Origin: Pseudomonadota bacterium
Lineage (GTDB): Bacteria > Pseudomonadota > Gammaproteobacteria > Steroidobacterales > Rariloculaceae
Direction of reading: 5' to 3'
Length of the DNA stretch: 7,084 nt
Assembly (NCBI GenBank): GCA_009843005.1
Contig: VYEH01000261.1
Span: forward strand, 1 to 7,084
The translations under genes and the position numbers were made by a program. How positions within the stretch are numbered: the first letter of the stretch is position 1; each line of letters opens with the position of its first letter. The notes under the pieces were generated by a model. The model made no database searches, was not told where the DNA came from, and saw only the letters and a program-made list of their open reading frames with translations. This document shows positions 1 through 6,127 of the stretch, one piece after another.

Positions 1-1814
1 GTACCGGCGCGATGCCGCTGCGTTTCTTCCACTTCAACCGCGTGCAGCAACAGCAGCTGGTGCGCGGCGCACGACTGCGTTGTTTCGGAGACGTCCGGAA
101 CGGGCCGACAGGCCTTGAAATGATTCACCCCGAGTACCGCGTCATCGGGGCCGAGCCGGAACCTCCCGGCACCGCCCTGACCCCCATCTATCCAACCACC
201 GAAGGGTTGCACCAGCAGCGGCTGCGGCGATTCATCCAGCAGGCCATGGCAGTCATGGAGAAGACCGACGCCGTCGACTACCTGCATGACCGGTTGCCCG
301 AGGGTTTCCCGGAATTCGGCGAGTCGATCCGATTCCTGCACGGCCCGCCCCAGGGCACCGACATCGACCCGTTGCTGGCCGGCGCCCATCCGTGCCAGAG
401 GCGGCTCGCACTGGAAGAACTGGTGGCTCAGAGGCTGAGCCTGCAGCGGCTCAACCTGGGCCTCCGCCGCGAACACGCGACAAGGCTTCAGGATGACCGC
501 GGACTGCTGGCAGCGTTCAGATCGCAGTTGCCGTTTCGAATGACCCGGGCCCAGCAGGCGGCGCTGGGCGAGATTCTGGCGGATCTTGCCACCGCATCGC
601 CCATGCACCGGCTGCTGCAGGGCGACGTGGGGTCGGGAAAGACTGTCGTTGCCGCCGCGTCGGCCGTTGCGGCAGCTTCGGCGGGCTATCAGACCGCCGT
701 GATGGTGCCCACCGAGCTGCTGGCCGAACAGCAACACAAGACGATCGCCGGCTGGCTGAACCCCCTCGAAGTCCAGGTCCGCCTGCTCACCGGATCGGTG
801 ACCGGTTCCGCCCGCAAGCAGGTTCTCGAAGAGATCGGATCAGGCCACGCCCGGGTCATCGTCGGCACCCATGCCCTGTTCCAGCAGGGCGTGCGGTTCG
901 CGAGGCTTGCGCTGATCGTCGTCGACGAGCAACATCGATTCGGAGTCAACCAGCGCCTGGAACTGAAACAGAAAGGCCGCAAGGGCCTGCTCTCGCCTCA
1001 CCAGCTTGTGATGACCGCAACGCCCATCCCACGGACCCTGACGATGACCGCCTACGCCGACCTGGATTGCTCGATCATCGACGAGCTGCCGCCGGGGCGC
1101 CAGCCCGTGGGCACCGCCGTGATGCCGCAAAGCCGCCGCGCCGAACTGGTGCAGCGCGTTCGCGCACACTGCGGCGGCGGGCGACAGGCCTACTGGGTCT
1201 GTCCGCTGATCGAGGAGTCGGAGAATCTCGATTACCAGGCCGCCGCCGAAGTCGGCCGGGAACTGGCTGACGCCCTCCCGGATCTCAACGTGGGCCTGGT
1301 CCACGGCCGCATGTCCGCAAGCGAGAAGGATCTCGTCATGCGCGAATTCAGTTCGGGCCGGCTGCACGTCCTTGTGGCGACTACCGTGGTGGAGGTCGGG
1401 GTGGACGTTCCCAATGCTAGCCTGATGGTGATCGAGAACGCGGAGCGCATGGGCCTCTCCCAAATGCACCAACTGCGCGGCCGCGTGGGCCGCGGGCGCG
1501 ACGCGTCGCACTGCATTCTGCTCTACAAGCCGCCGCTCACCGACGTGGCCGAGGCGCGCTTGCGCGTGCTGCGCTCCACCACAGACGGCTTTGCGATCGC
1601 ACAGAAGGACCTCGAGTTGAGAGGGCCTGGCGAGGTCCTGGGCACGCGCCAGACCGGCCTCATGCAACTCAGGGTCGCAGACATCGTCAGGGACGCCGAC
1701 CTGCTGCCGGACGTCATCCGCATCTCGGATGAACTGTTGACCCGGTATCCCCGGCGGGTCGATCCGTTGATCGAGCGCTGGACCCACGGCGGCTCCGAGT
1801 ACGCGAAAGTATGA
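1..1814 (+). CDS. recG: ATP-dependent DNA helicase RecG (5' end beyond window)
   Basis: RecG is a superfamily 2 helicase that remodels stalled replication forks and branch-migrates Holliday junctions. The reading frame is open to the left edge (first whole codon at 3). The ATG at 12 is internal: the residues there (LRFFHFN) match about residue 94 of the 693-residue E. coli protein, and the 600 residues from that ATG plus ~93 missing ones give the normal length. The window therefore holds the end of the wedge/OB domain (MIHPEYRV, PIYPTTEG), then both helicase lobes. Visible motifs are Walker A GDVGSGKT at 621-644, DEQH at 924-935, TATPIPRT (motif III) at 1014-1037, QLRGRVGRG (motif VI) at 1470-1496, and the RecG-typical TRG region RGPGEVLGTRQTG at 1620-1658. 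No residue of these motifs is missing. The stop overlaps the ubiA start by ATGA. Identification is very secure. Confidence 0.97.
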   Translation, partial: TGAMPLRFFHFNRVQQQQLVRGARLRCFGDVRNGPTGLEMIHPEYRVIGAEPEPPGTALTPIYPTTEGLHQQRLRRFIQQAMAVMEKTDAVDYLHDRLPEGFPEFGESIRFLHGPPQGTDIDPLLAGAHPCQRRLALEELVAQRLSLQRLNLGLRREHATRLQDDRGLLAAFRSQLPFRMTRAQQAALGEILADLATASPMHRLLQGDVGSGKTVVAAASAVAAASAGYQTAVMVPTELLAEQQHKTIAGWLNPLEVQVRLLTGSVTGSARKQVLEEIGSGHARVIVGTHALFQQGVRFARLALIVVDEQHRFGVNQRLELKQKGRKGLLSPHQLVMTATPIPRTLTMTAYADLDCSIIDELPPGRQPVGTAVMPQSRRAELVQRVRAHCGGGRQAYWVCPLIEESENLDYQAAAEVGRELADALPDLNVGLVHGRMSASEKDLVMREFSSGRLHVLVATTVVEVGVDVPNASLMVIENAERMGLSQMHQLRGRVGRGRDASHCILLYKPPLTDVAEARLRVLRSTTDGFAIAQKDLELRGPGEVLGTRQTGLMQLRVADIVRDADLLPDVIRISDELLTRYPRRVDPLIERWTHGGSEYAKV

Positions 1815-2689
1815 ACCTGCCGGGCCGACTCGGCGCCTATGCCCGGCTGGTGCGGCTGCATCAGCCGGTGGGCATCTGGCTGCTGTTGTGGCCGACTCTG
1901 TGGGCACTGTGGATTGCCGGTGAAGGGCATCCCGACCAGCGCGTGTTCATTGTCTTCGTGCTCGGTACCGTGGTGTTGCGTTCCGCGGGTTGCATCATCA
2001 ACGACTATGCCGACCGCAAGATCGATGCCCACGTCTGGCGAACGAAGGACCGTCCCCTGGCCACAGGCGAGGTCTCGGTCCCCGAAGCCCTGACGATGTT
2101 CGTCATCCTGATGCTCGTGGGTCTGGGCCTGGTGCTGACCATGAACCGGCTCACCGTGCTCCTGGCGGTGATCGGCGCGTTCATCACCGTTCTCTACCCG
2201 TTTACCAAGCGGTTCATCTCCTTTCCCCAGTTGGTGCTCGGCATCGCCTTTTCCTGGGGCGTTCCCATGGCGTTCGCGGCCCAGCTCGGGACCGTGCCGC
2301 CGATCGGCTGGGCGATGTTCGCAATGACCATCGCCTGGGGTGTGATTTACGACACCGAATACGCCATGGCGGACCGGGTCGACGACCTCAAGATCGGGGT
2401 TCGATCCGTAGCGATCCTGCTCGGGGACAGGGACCGGTTGTTCGTCGGGGTCATGCAGGTCCTGTTTATCGCCGCGCTCGTCCTTATTGGCCTGGGCGCC
2501 GGCCGGGGCGCCTGGTTCCTGTCCGGCGTCACCGCCGCCGCACTGATCTTCCTCTATCAGCAGTACCTGATCCGGGACAGGGATTCCGTGCGCTGCTTCG
2601 CGGCATTCCGGAACAACGCCTTCTTTGGCGCCTGTGTATTCGCTGCTATCCTGCTGGACTATCACTTCGAATGGGACTTATATACATAG
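1811..2689 (+). CDS. ubiA: 4-hydroxybenzoate polyprenyltransferase UbiA
   Basis: This integral inner-membrane enzyme joins a polyprenyl chain to 4-hydroxybenzoate in ubiquinone synthesis, using Mg2+-bound diphosphate. The protein is 292 residues, the family's usual length. Both aspartate-rich motifs are intact: NDYADRKID at residues 64-72 and YDTEYAMADRVDD at 180-192. The hydrophobic segments between and around them fit the multi-helix UbiA fold, and HQPVGIWLLLWPTLWAL at 17-33 is the typical first helix. The start is fixed by the ATGA overlap with recG, which suggests translational coupling; no separate promoter is evident. The C-terminus is odd: after DYHF, where E. coli UbiA ends with a similar WHF, it runs on as EWDLYT. 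These codons and the TAG stop lie inside the left arm of the inverted repeat that flanks the tnpB insertion, so the tail was probably reshaped by, or evolved with, that repeat. Confidence 0.95.
   Translation: MNLPGRLGAYARLVRLHQPVGIWLLLWPTLWALWIAGEGHPDQRVFIVFVLGTVVLRSAGCIINDYADRKIDAHVWRTKDRPLATGEVSVPEALTMFVILMLVGLGLVLTMNRLTVLLAVIGAFITVLYPFTKRFISFPQLVLGIAFSWGVPMAFAAQLGTVPPIGWAMFAMTIAWGVIYDTEYAMADRVDDLKIGVRSVAILLGDRDRLFVGVMQVLFIAALVLIGLGAGRGAWFLSGVTAAALIFLYQQYLIRDRDSVRCFAAFRNNAFFGACVFAAILLDYHFEWDLYT
2666..2689 (+). repeat. Left arm of 24-bp inverted repeat flanking tnpB
   Basis: Positions 2666-2689 are the reverse complement of 4013-4036 at 22 of 24 bases. The inner 15 bases, GACTTATATACATAG at 2675-2689, match perfectly. 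The arm encodes the final residues FEWDLYT and the stop of ubiA. The match ends exactly at the last base of the stop codon; the next bases inward (2690 and 4012) do not pair. No direct duplication is visible outside either arm. Confidence 0.85.
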
Positions 2690-2860
2690 CGTAGACGGCT
2701 CACACCGCCCTCCGTCGGTACACATTTTGACGGTTCATCGGAGTGGCCAGCGCCAACGCTCCTCGCCGTCCAGTCGCGCCTGTCGCCGACGCCATGATGT
2801 TCAACGCGGCATTCACGTCCGCGTTACCCGTGTGTCCGCATCGGACACACTTGAATTCGG
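2674..2860 (-). ncRNA. Candidate omega-RNA (scaffold plus guide) at tnpB 3' end
   Basis: By analogy with characterised TnpB systems, the omega-RNA is made from the 3' end of tnpB through the element's right end, and its guide is the first 16-20 nt of flanking DNA. Here that guide would be read on the minus strand from 2689 downward, starting CTATGTATATAAGTCCC, antisense to the end of ubiA. Close to the end are three alternating 5-nt blocks on the plus strand: GACGG at 2694-2698, CCGTC at 2712-2716 and GACGG at 2729-2733. The middle block can pair with either neighbour, giving two mutually exclusive hairpins. The extent of the scaffold on the tnpB side is a guess, and the exact boundary between scaffold and guide is unproven. 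Confidence 0.35.
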
Positions 2861-3965
2861 ATTGAGACTTTCGGCTCGCCGGATCGGCCGCGCCGCAGCC
2901 CCTGCACGTCTGGCTGGTGTACATCGGCGGAACAACCTCCACGTGCGCCGCCTTGTACTCGAGCATCCGCCGCAATTGAGACCACCCGGTATTCAGGATT
3001 TCCCGGTTGAGTCCCGCCTTCTGCCTGACATTTCTTCCCGGGTGCTCCGCCGACCCTTTGGCGGATCGGGTCATGGCCTTCGTCTTCAGGTCCTCGACGG
3101 CGAGCAGTCCGGCCGTGTCGGCGAGCGTTCGGCTGGTCTCGTGGTGCCAGCGGTGGCGAATCGTGGCGATGCGCCGTTGCGTGCGGGCGAGGCGGTGGCG
3201 GGCCCGATGGCGGCGGTTGGAGCCTTTACTGCGCCTCGCCACCATGCGCTGGTAACGGCGCTTGCGCGCCTGCAATCTCGCCATGTCCGGCATCCGAAGC
3301 AGATCCCCCGTGGACGCTGCCACCTGCCCGCAATTCATGTCCACACCGAGGGCGAGCCCGTTGTCCGGGCGGCCAACCGTAGATACCTTGTAAACCACCA
3401 CGCAATACCACTTCCCGTTGACGCGCTTAACCGTCGCCTTGACCGGCGGGTGCTCGGCGTACGGATTGCCGCCCCGGCGGGACAGCCTGATGCGGCCCAC
3501 CTTCGGCACGCTCAACACGCCGCCCCGCACGCGCACATCCTGCGGAATGGTGAAGCTGTCGTCGCCGCGCCGTGCCTTGAACCGGGGGAACCCGCCGCCG
3601 GCGAACGCACGTGTCCATGCCTCCGCCTGGTACTTGAGCGCGTACCGAACGGGCGCGTACGGCAACCGCTGCAGCCACGGCGTCTCCCGCCGCAGTGCGG
3701 TGAACCGCACGCCCATGGACTGAAAACTCAACGACGGCGGGGACGGCTTGTCTATGAGTAGCCCTGCGTCGAACATCAGCTTGCGGAGCTTGTATGTCGC
3801 GTGATCCCGTCGATTGCAGGCGAGAAAATGGTTCCAGACGTAGCGGCAAGCACCGGCGATCTGAGCGAGCTTGCGATGCTTGGCCCGCGTTCCGGGATGA
3901 AGCCGAAACGTGACGGCTCGGAATTCGGTGGCATCGTTCATGCGGTGGATGCTACCGTCATCCAT
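2700..3965 (-). CDS. tnpB: RNA-guided endonuclease TnpB (IS200/IS605 OrfB family)
   Basis: TnpB proteins cut double-stranded DNA guided by an omega-RNA made from the element's own end, and are the ancestors of Cas12. This one is 421 residues, within the family range. The N-terminal part (about 15-200) is the recognition/wedge region, with RLHPGTRAKHRKLAQIAGACRYVWN and, at 126-130, the FPRFK signature. The RuvC triad is complete: D209 in LGVDMN, E291 in AVEDLK and D383 in NADVNAALNI. The zinc finger has all four cysteines, C354/C357 and C373/C376, preceded by PMYTSQTC. The protein is rich in arginine. Two starts are possible: ATG at 3965 (used here) or ATG at 3941, residue 9, which gives the more usual MNDATEFRAV start. 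Neither has a clear ribosome binding site. The stop lies 10 nt from the ubiA stop, tail to tail. Nuclease identity is secure; activity is inferred from intact residues. Confidence 0.95.
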   Translation of the reverse strand: MDDGSIHRMNDATEFRAVTFRLHPGTRAKHRKLAQIAGACRYVWNHFLACNRRDHATYKLRKLMFDAGLLIDKPSPPSLSFQSMGVRFTALRRETPWLQRLPYAPVRYALKYQAEAWTRAFAGGGFPRFKARRGDDSFTIPQDVRVRGGVLSVPKVGRIRLSRRGGNPYAEHPPVKATVKRVNGKWYCVVVYKVSTVGRPDNGLALGVDMNCGQVAASTGDLLRMPDMARLQARKRRYQRMVARRSKGSNRRHRARHRLARTQRRIATIRHRWHHETSRTLADTAGLLAVEDLKTKAMTRSAKGSAEHPGRNVRQKAGLNREILNTGWSQLRRMLEYKAAHVEVVPPMYTSQTCRGCGAADPASRKSQSEFKCVRCGHTGNADVNAALNIMASATGATGRRGALALATPMNRQNVYRRRAV

Positions 3966-3978
3966 TGGGCATTTGAAC

Positions 3979-4001
3979 GGCCAAATGTGATCCTTTTGGC
4001 C
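3979..4001 (-). other. Subterminal hairpin upstream of tnpB (element left end)
   Basis: GGCCAAA at 3979-3985 and TTTGGCC at 3995-4001 form a perfect 7-bp stem with a 9-nt loop. It sits between the tnpB start and the repeat arm, and a few bases outside it is GTTGAC on the minus strand (complement of 4007-4012). A hairpin a short distance inside the left end, next to a short T-rich target motif, is how IS200/IS605 elements are recognised by TnpA. The TTGAC resembles the TTGAT motif known for ISDra2. The hairpin is seen; its role is inferred. Confidence 0.5.
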
Positions 4002-4025
4002 ATTTTGTCAACCTATGTATATAAG
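3996..4025 (+). promoter_or_regulatory. Possible promoter for the secreted-protein gene, spanning the element end
   Basis: TTGGCC at 3996-4001 and TATAAG at 4020-4025 are 18 nt apart and resemble a weak housekeeping -35/-10 pair reading towards the gene starting at 4056. The -10 would lie in the right repeat arm and the -35 inside the tnpB element hairpin, so the insertion may have changed or created this promoter. The -35 is a poor match, so confidence is low. Confidence 0.25.
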
Positions 4026-4036
4026 TCTCCTTCGAA
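4013..4036 (-). repeat. Right arm of 24-bp inverted repeat flanking tnpB
   Basis: This is the partner of 2666-2689. CTATGTATATAAGTC at 4013-4027 is the exact reverse complement of the left arm's inner 15 bases, and TTCGAA closes the outer end at 4031-4036. Read on the minus strand it encodes FEGDLYT and a TAG stop, against FEWDLYT-stop in ubiA. The only two base differences fall in one codon (TGG in ubiA, GGA here). It ends 19 nt before the next gene's start. Confidence 0.85.
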
Positions 4037-4055
4037 TCCTGACGAGAGGTGCAAC

Positions 4056-5129
4056 ATGAATGAGCGTCTCACGATACTGATCCTGGCGGCCATGACCACT
4101 CCGGTGGTGGCACAGTGGATATCGCTGCCCACACCGGGAATCCCCCGCACGACGGACGGCGCACCCGATCTGTCGGCGCCCGCGCCGCGCGCCCAAGACG
4201 GCAACCCCGACCTGTCGGGCCTGTGGTATCCCGTCGAGGTAACGGGCGACCTGCTGGACCCGGCCAACGCCCAGGAGTGGGCGCGCCTGTTGATGGTTGA
4301 ACGCGAGGCTCGCTTCCTTCAGGATGCGCCCCGCTTCCGTTGCCTGCCCAGCGGGCCGGGATTCATCACCTTATCCGGCAGCAACTTCGGGACGCGAAGA
4401 ATCGTGCAGCATCCCAACCTCATCGCCATCCTGAACACCGATCTGACCTATCGGCAGATCTTCATGGACGGCCGTGAGCTTGAGCCCGATCCTTACCCGA
4501 TCTGGTCGGGCTACTCCGTCGGCCGATGGGAGGGAGATACGCTGGTGGTCGAGAGCAACGGCTACAACGACAAGACCTGGCTGCACGCCCGGGGGCTGCC
4601 GCACTCCGACCGCCTGCGCATCACGGAGCGCTACCACCGTTCGGACTTCGGGCGCCTCCGGATCGACGTGACGTACGAGGACCCCGAAACCTTCGATGAA
4701 CCTTTGCATGCGGTAGTTGACCTTGTGTTCCGCGCCGACGACGAGATGCTGGAACTGGTGTGCAACGAGGCGAGCGCTGGGCAGAGCCATTGGGGCGGCG
4801 ACATCACGCAGTCCGACGAGCGGGTTGTGGAAGTCGATCCGGAAATCCTGGCCCGATACGTGGGCACCTACGAAGGATACTGGTTGAGTTCCTGGACCAC
4901 GGTAGAAGTCACGCTGGAAGACGGCGCCCTGTATTTGTTGAGGACGCCACCTTACGCGCGAAATGCCGTCAGCGGGAGCGAAAGGTCGCGGCTGGTGGCC
5001 CTGTCGGATACGGCGTTCGAGTGCCTCTGCGGTCTCGGATTCATCTTCACGGCCGAGGAAGGGGAGATGGCTACCGAAGTCGCGGAAGTCCACGTTTCGG
5101 GCGCCTGGCCCTTCGTCCGCGTGCCGTAA
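4056..5129 (+). CDS. Secreted 'PDLSG-W' family protein of unknown function
   Basis: The frame is open from 3801, but the real start is the ATG at 4056: it follows a GAGAGGT ribosome binding site at 4044-4050 and begins a clear signal peptide (MNERLTILILAAMTTPVVA, likely cut between A19 and Q20). The 357-residue protein is therefore exported. Residues 34-57 carry two copies of a DGxPDLS motif, the second being DGNPDLSGLW. Residues 147-177 contain the family core, with YPIWSGYSVGRWEGDTLVVE, then DKTWL, and later TERYHR and VCNE at 235-238. This architecture recurs in secreted proteins of Acidobacteria and Proteobacteria whose function is unknown to me. From about 262 (PEILARYVGTYE, then VTLEDGALYL and LSDTAFEC) the C-terminus resembles the small beta domain (DUF3471-like) appended to beta-lactamase-like hydrolases. 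No catalytic residues are recognisable. C96 and C236 could form a disulphide in the periplasm; this is a guess. Confidence 0.85.
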   Translation: MNERLTILILAAMTTPVVAQWISLPTPGIPRTTDGAPDLSAPAPRAQDGNPDLSGLWYPVEVTGDLLDPANAQEWARLLMVEREARFLQDAPRFRCLPSGPGFITLSGSNFGTRRIVQHPNLIAILNTDLTYRQIFMDGRELEPDPYPIWSGYSVGRWEGDTLVVESNGYNDKTWLHARGLPHSDRLRITERYHRSDFGRLRIDVTYEDPETFDEPLHAVVDLVFRADDEMLELVCNEASAGQSHWGGDITQSDERVVEVDPEILARYVGTYEGYWLSSWTTVEVTLEDGALYLLRTPPYARNAVSGSERSRLVALSDTAFECLCGLGFIFTAEEGEMATEVAEVHVSGAWPFVRVP

Positions 5130-5168
5130 CGTATCCGACCAGCTCTCCCCCGGGCGACAGGCGACAAC
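5130..5168. other. Short convergent intergenic gap, no terminator seen
   Basis: The secreted-protein gene and the qmcA-like gene end towards each other here with 39 nt between their stop codons. I looked for a hairpin with a T-run on either strand and found only a short CCCGGG palindrome, so no intrinsic terminator is called. Confidence 0.6.
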
Positions 5169-6107
5169 TCAATTGCTCGCCGCCGAACTCTCCAGAGATT
5201 GCTTGAAGACGGTGGTTGCCGCGCCGATCATGGACGACACATCGCTCAGGTTTGCAGGCACGATCAGCGTGTTGCCCTCCCGGGCCAGGTTGCCGAAGCG
5301 CTCCAGGTAATCTTCGGCGACCCGCAACTGCATGGCCTTGTCGCCGCCCTCGGCGTTCAACGCTGCGGCAACCTTCTTCAGACCTTCGGCCGTTGCTTCG
5401 GCCACAGCCAGAATGGCGGCAGCCTCGCCCTCGGCTTCGTTGATCTGCTGCTGCTTGGCCGCTTCGGACTCCTTGATCACGCGCTGCTTCTCGCCCTCGG
5501 CCTCGTTGATCTTGGCGTCCCGCTCGCCCTCTGACGCCAGCACCGTGGCGCGTTTTTCCCGCTCGGCGCGCATCTGCTTCTCCATCGCCGTCAACACGTC
5601 CGTGGGCGGGTTGATGTTCTTGATCTCGTAGCGGAGCACCTTGACGCCCCAATGCGTGGAGGCCTGGTCCAGTTCCTCCACGACCCTCACGTTGATGTGG
5701 CTTCTCTCCTCGAAGGTCTTGTCCAGTTCGATCTTGCCGATCTCGCTACGGAGCGTGGTCTGGGCAAGCTGGGCGATGGCGAAGAGGTAATCGCCGATGC
5801 CGTAGGAAGCCCTGCGGGCGTCCATGACCTGCAGGTAGAGCACGCCGTCCACGCCGACCTGTACGTTGTCCGAGGTGATGCAGATCTGTTCCTCGACGTC
5901 GATGGCCTGTTCCTTGAGGGTGTGGCGGTAGGCGACGCGCTCAAGGAAAGGAACGAGAATGTTGAATCCCGCATTCAGGGTCCTGGAGTACTTGCCCAGG
6001 TTTTCCACGATATAGGCATTTTGCTGCGGCACGACCACGGCCGTCTTGATGACGACGACAATGGCGACGATGGCCAGAACCGCAGCGACAATAAATCCAA
6101 CGTCCAT
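5169..6107 (-). CDS. qmcA: SPFH/stomatin-family membrane protein (QmcA/paraslipin type)
   Basis: SPFH proteins form large ring or cage oligomers on the membrane and take part in membrane-protein quality control, often beside FtsH-type proteases; E. coli QmcA is the close model. The 312 residues show one N-terminal membrane anchor (about 4-26), an SPFH/PHB domain (about 27-180) with the conserved NLGKYSRTLNAGFN, ITSDNVQVGVDGVLYLQV and YLFAIAQLAQTTLRSEIGKIELD stretches, then AMEKQMRAEREKRA leading into a coiled coil (about 180-255) built on repeated AEGE units. The C-terminus is short and hydrophobic near residues 281-300. The start is supported by AAGGAG at 6114-6119, 6 nt before the ATG. nfeD lies 20 nt upstream on the same strand, the standard partner arrangement, so the two are probably one operon. 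The exact E. coli symbol is used by family resemblance. Confidence 0.93.
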   Translation of the reverse strand: MDVGFIVAAVLAIVAIVVVIKTAVVVPQQNAYIVENLGKYSRTLNAGFNILVPFLERVAYRHTLKEQAIDVEEQICITSDNVQVGVDGVLYLQVMDARRASYGIGDYLFAIAQLAQTTLRSEIGKIELDKTFEERSHINVRVVEELDQASTHWGVKVLRYEIKNINPPTDVLTAMEKQMRAEREKRATVLASEGERDAKINEAEGEKQRVIKESEAAKQQQINEAEGEAAAILAVAEATAEGLKKVAAALNAEGGDKAMQLRVAEDYLERFGNLAREGNTLIVPANLSDVSSMIGAATTVFKQSLESSAASN

Positions 6108-6127
6108 AAATGACTCCTTGTACTCGA

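Larger units (their letters stand above)
2690..4012 (-). mobile_element. tnpB-only IS200/IS605-type (IS1341-like) insertion
   Basis: This stretch between the two repeat arms holds a single gene, tnpB, reading right to left. No Y1 transposase (TnpA) or serine recombinase is present, so by itself it resembles the tnpB-only elements grouped as IS1341-like, which would need a transposase supplied elsewhere. A perfect 7-bp stem hairpin lies near its left end (3979-4001, upstream of tnpB) and short alternative stems near its right end, as expected for IS200/IS605 ends. Ends are inferred: the right end is near 2690, and the left end is somewhere in 4006-4012 next to GTTGAC on the minus strand, which could serve as the target-adjacent motif. 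True IS200/IS605 elements have no terminal inverted repeats, so the flanking arms are unexplained. Base composition looks like the surrounding genome. Confidence 0.7.

Noticed and set aside
840..2665. Long minus-strand open frames (355 and 380 codons) opposite recG and ubiA
   Set aside because: They mirror two securely identified genes in GC-rich DNA, have low-complexity His/Gln/Arg-rich translations with no family resemblance, and lack ribosome binding sites.
2675..2689. Arms as an intrinsic terminator split by the insertion
   Set aside because: The stem would be AT-rich and lacks a following T-run, so a terminator role is not supported, although a palindrome may have existed.
2625..3761. 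378-codon plus-strand frame opposite tnpB
   Set aside because: It is antisense to an intact TnpB, rich in Arg/Pro/Ala, and starts inside ubiA; a compositional shadow.
4013..4036. Xer/dif-like recombination site in the TATATA-containing palindrome
   Set aside because: Only a loose resemblance to the dif centre; the conserved XerC and XerD half-site bases are not there.
2656..4046. Target-site duplication outside the repeat arms
   Set aside because: I compared the flanks of both the 15-bp and 24-bp versions and saw no direct repeat longer than chance.
3801..4055. Upstream start for the secreted protein (85 extra codons)
   Set aside because: The extension runs antisense through the tnpB start and the repeat arm, while ATG 4056 has a ribosome binding site and a proper signal peptide.
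4013..4267. Minus-strand frame ending in FEGDLYT, like the UbiA tail
   Set aside because: The likeness comes only from the inverted repeat; the rest is the shadow of the secreted-protein gene and shows no UbiA similarity.
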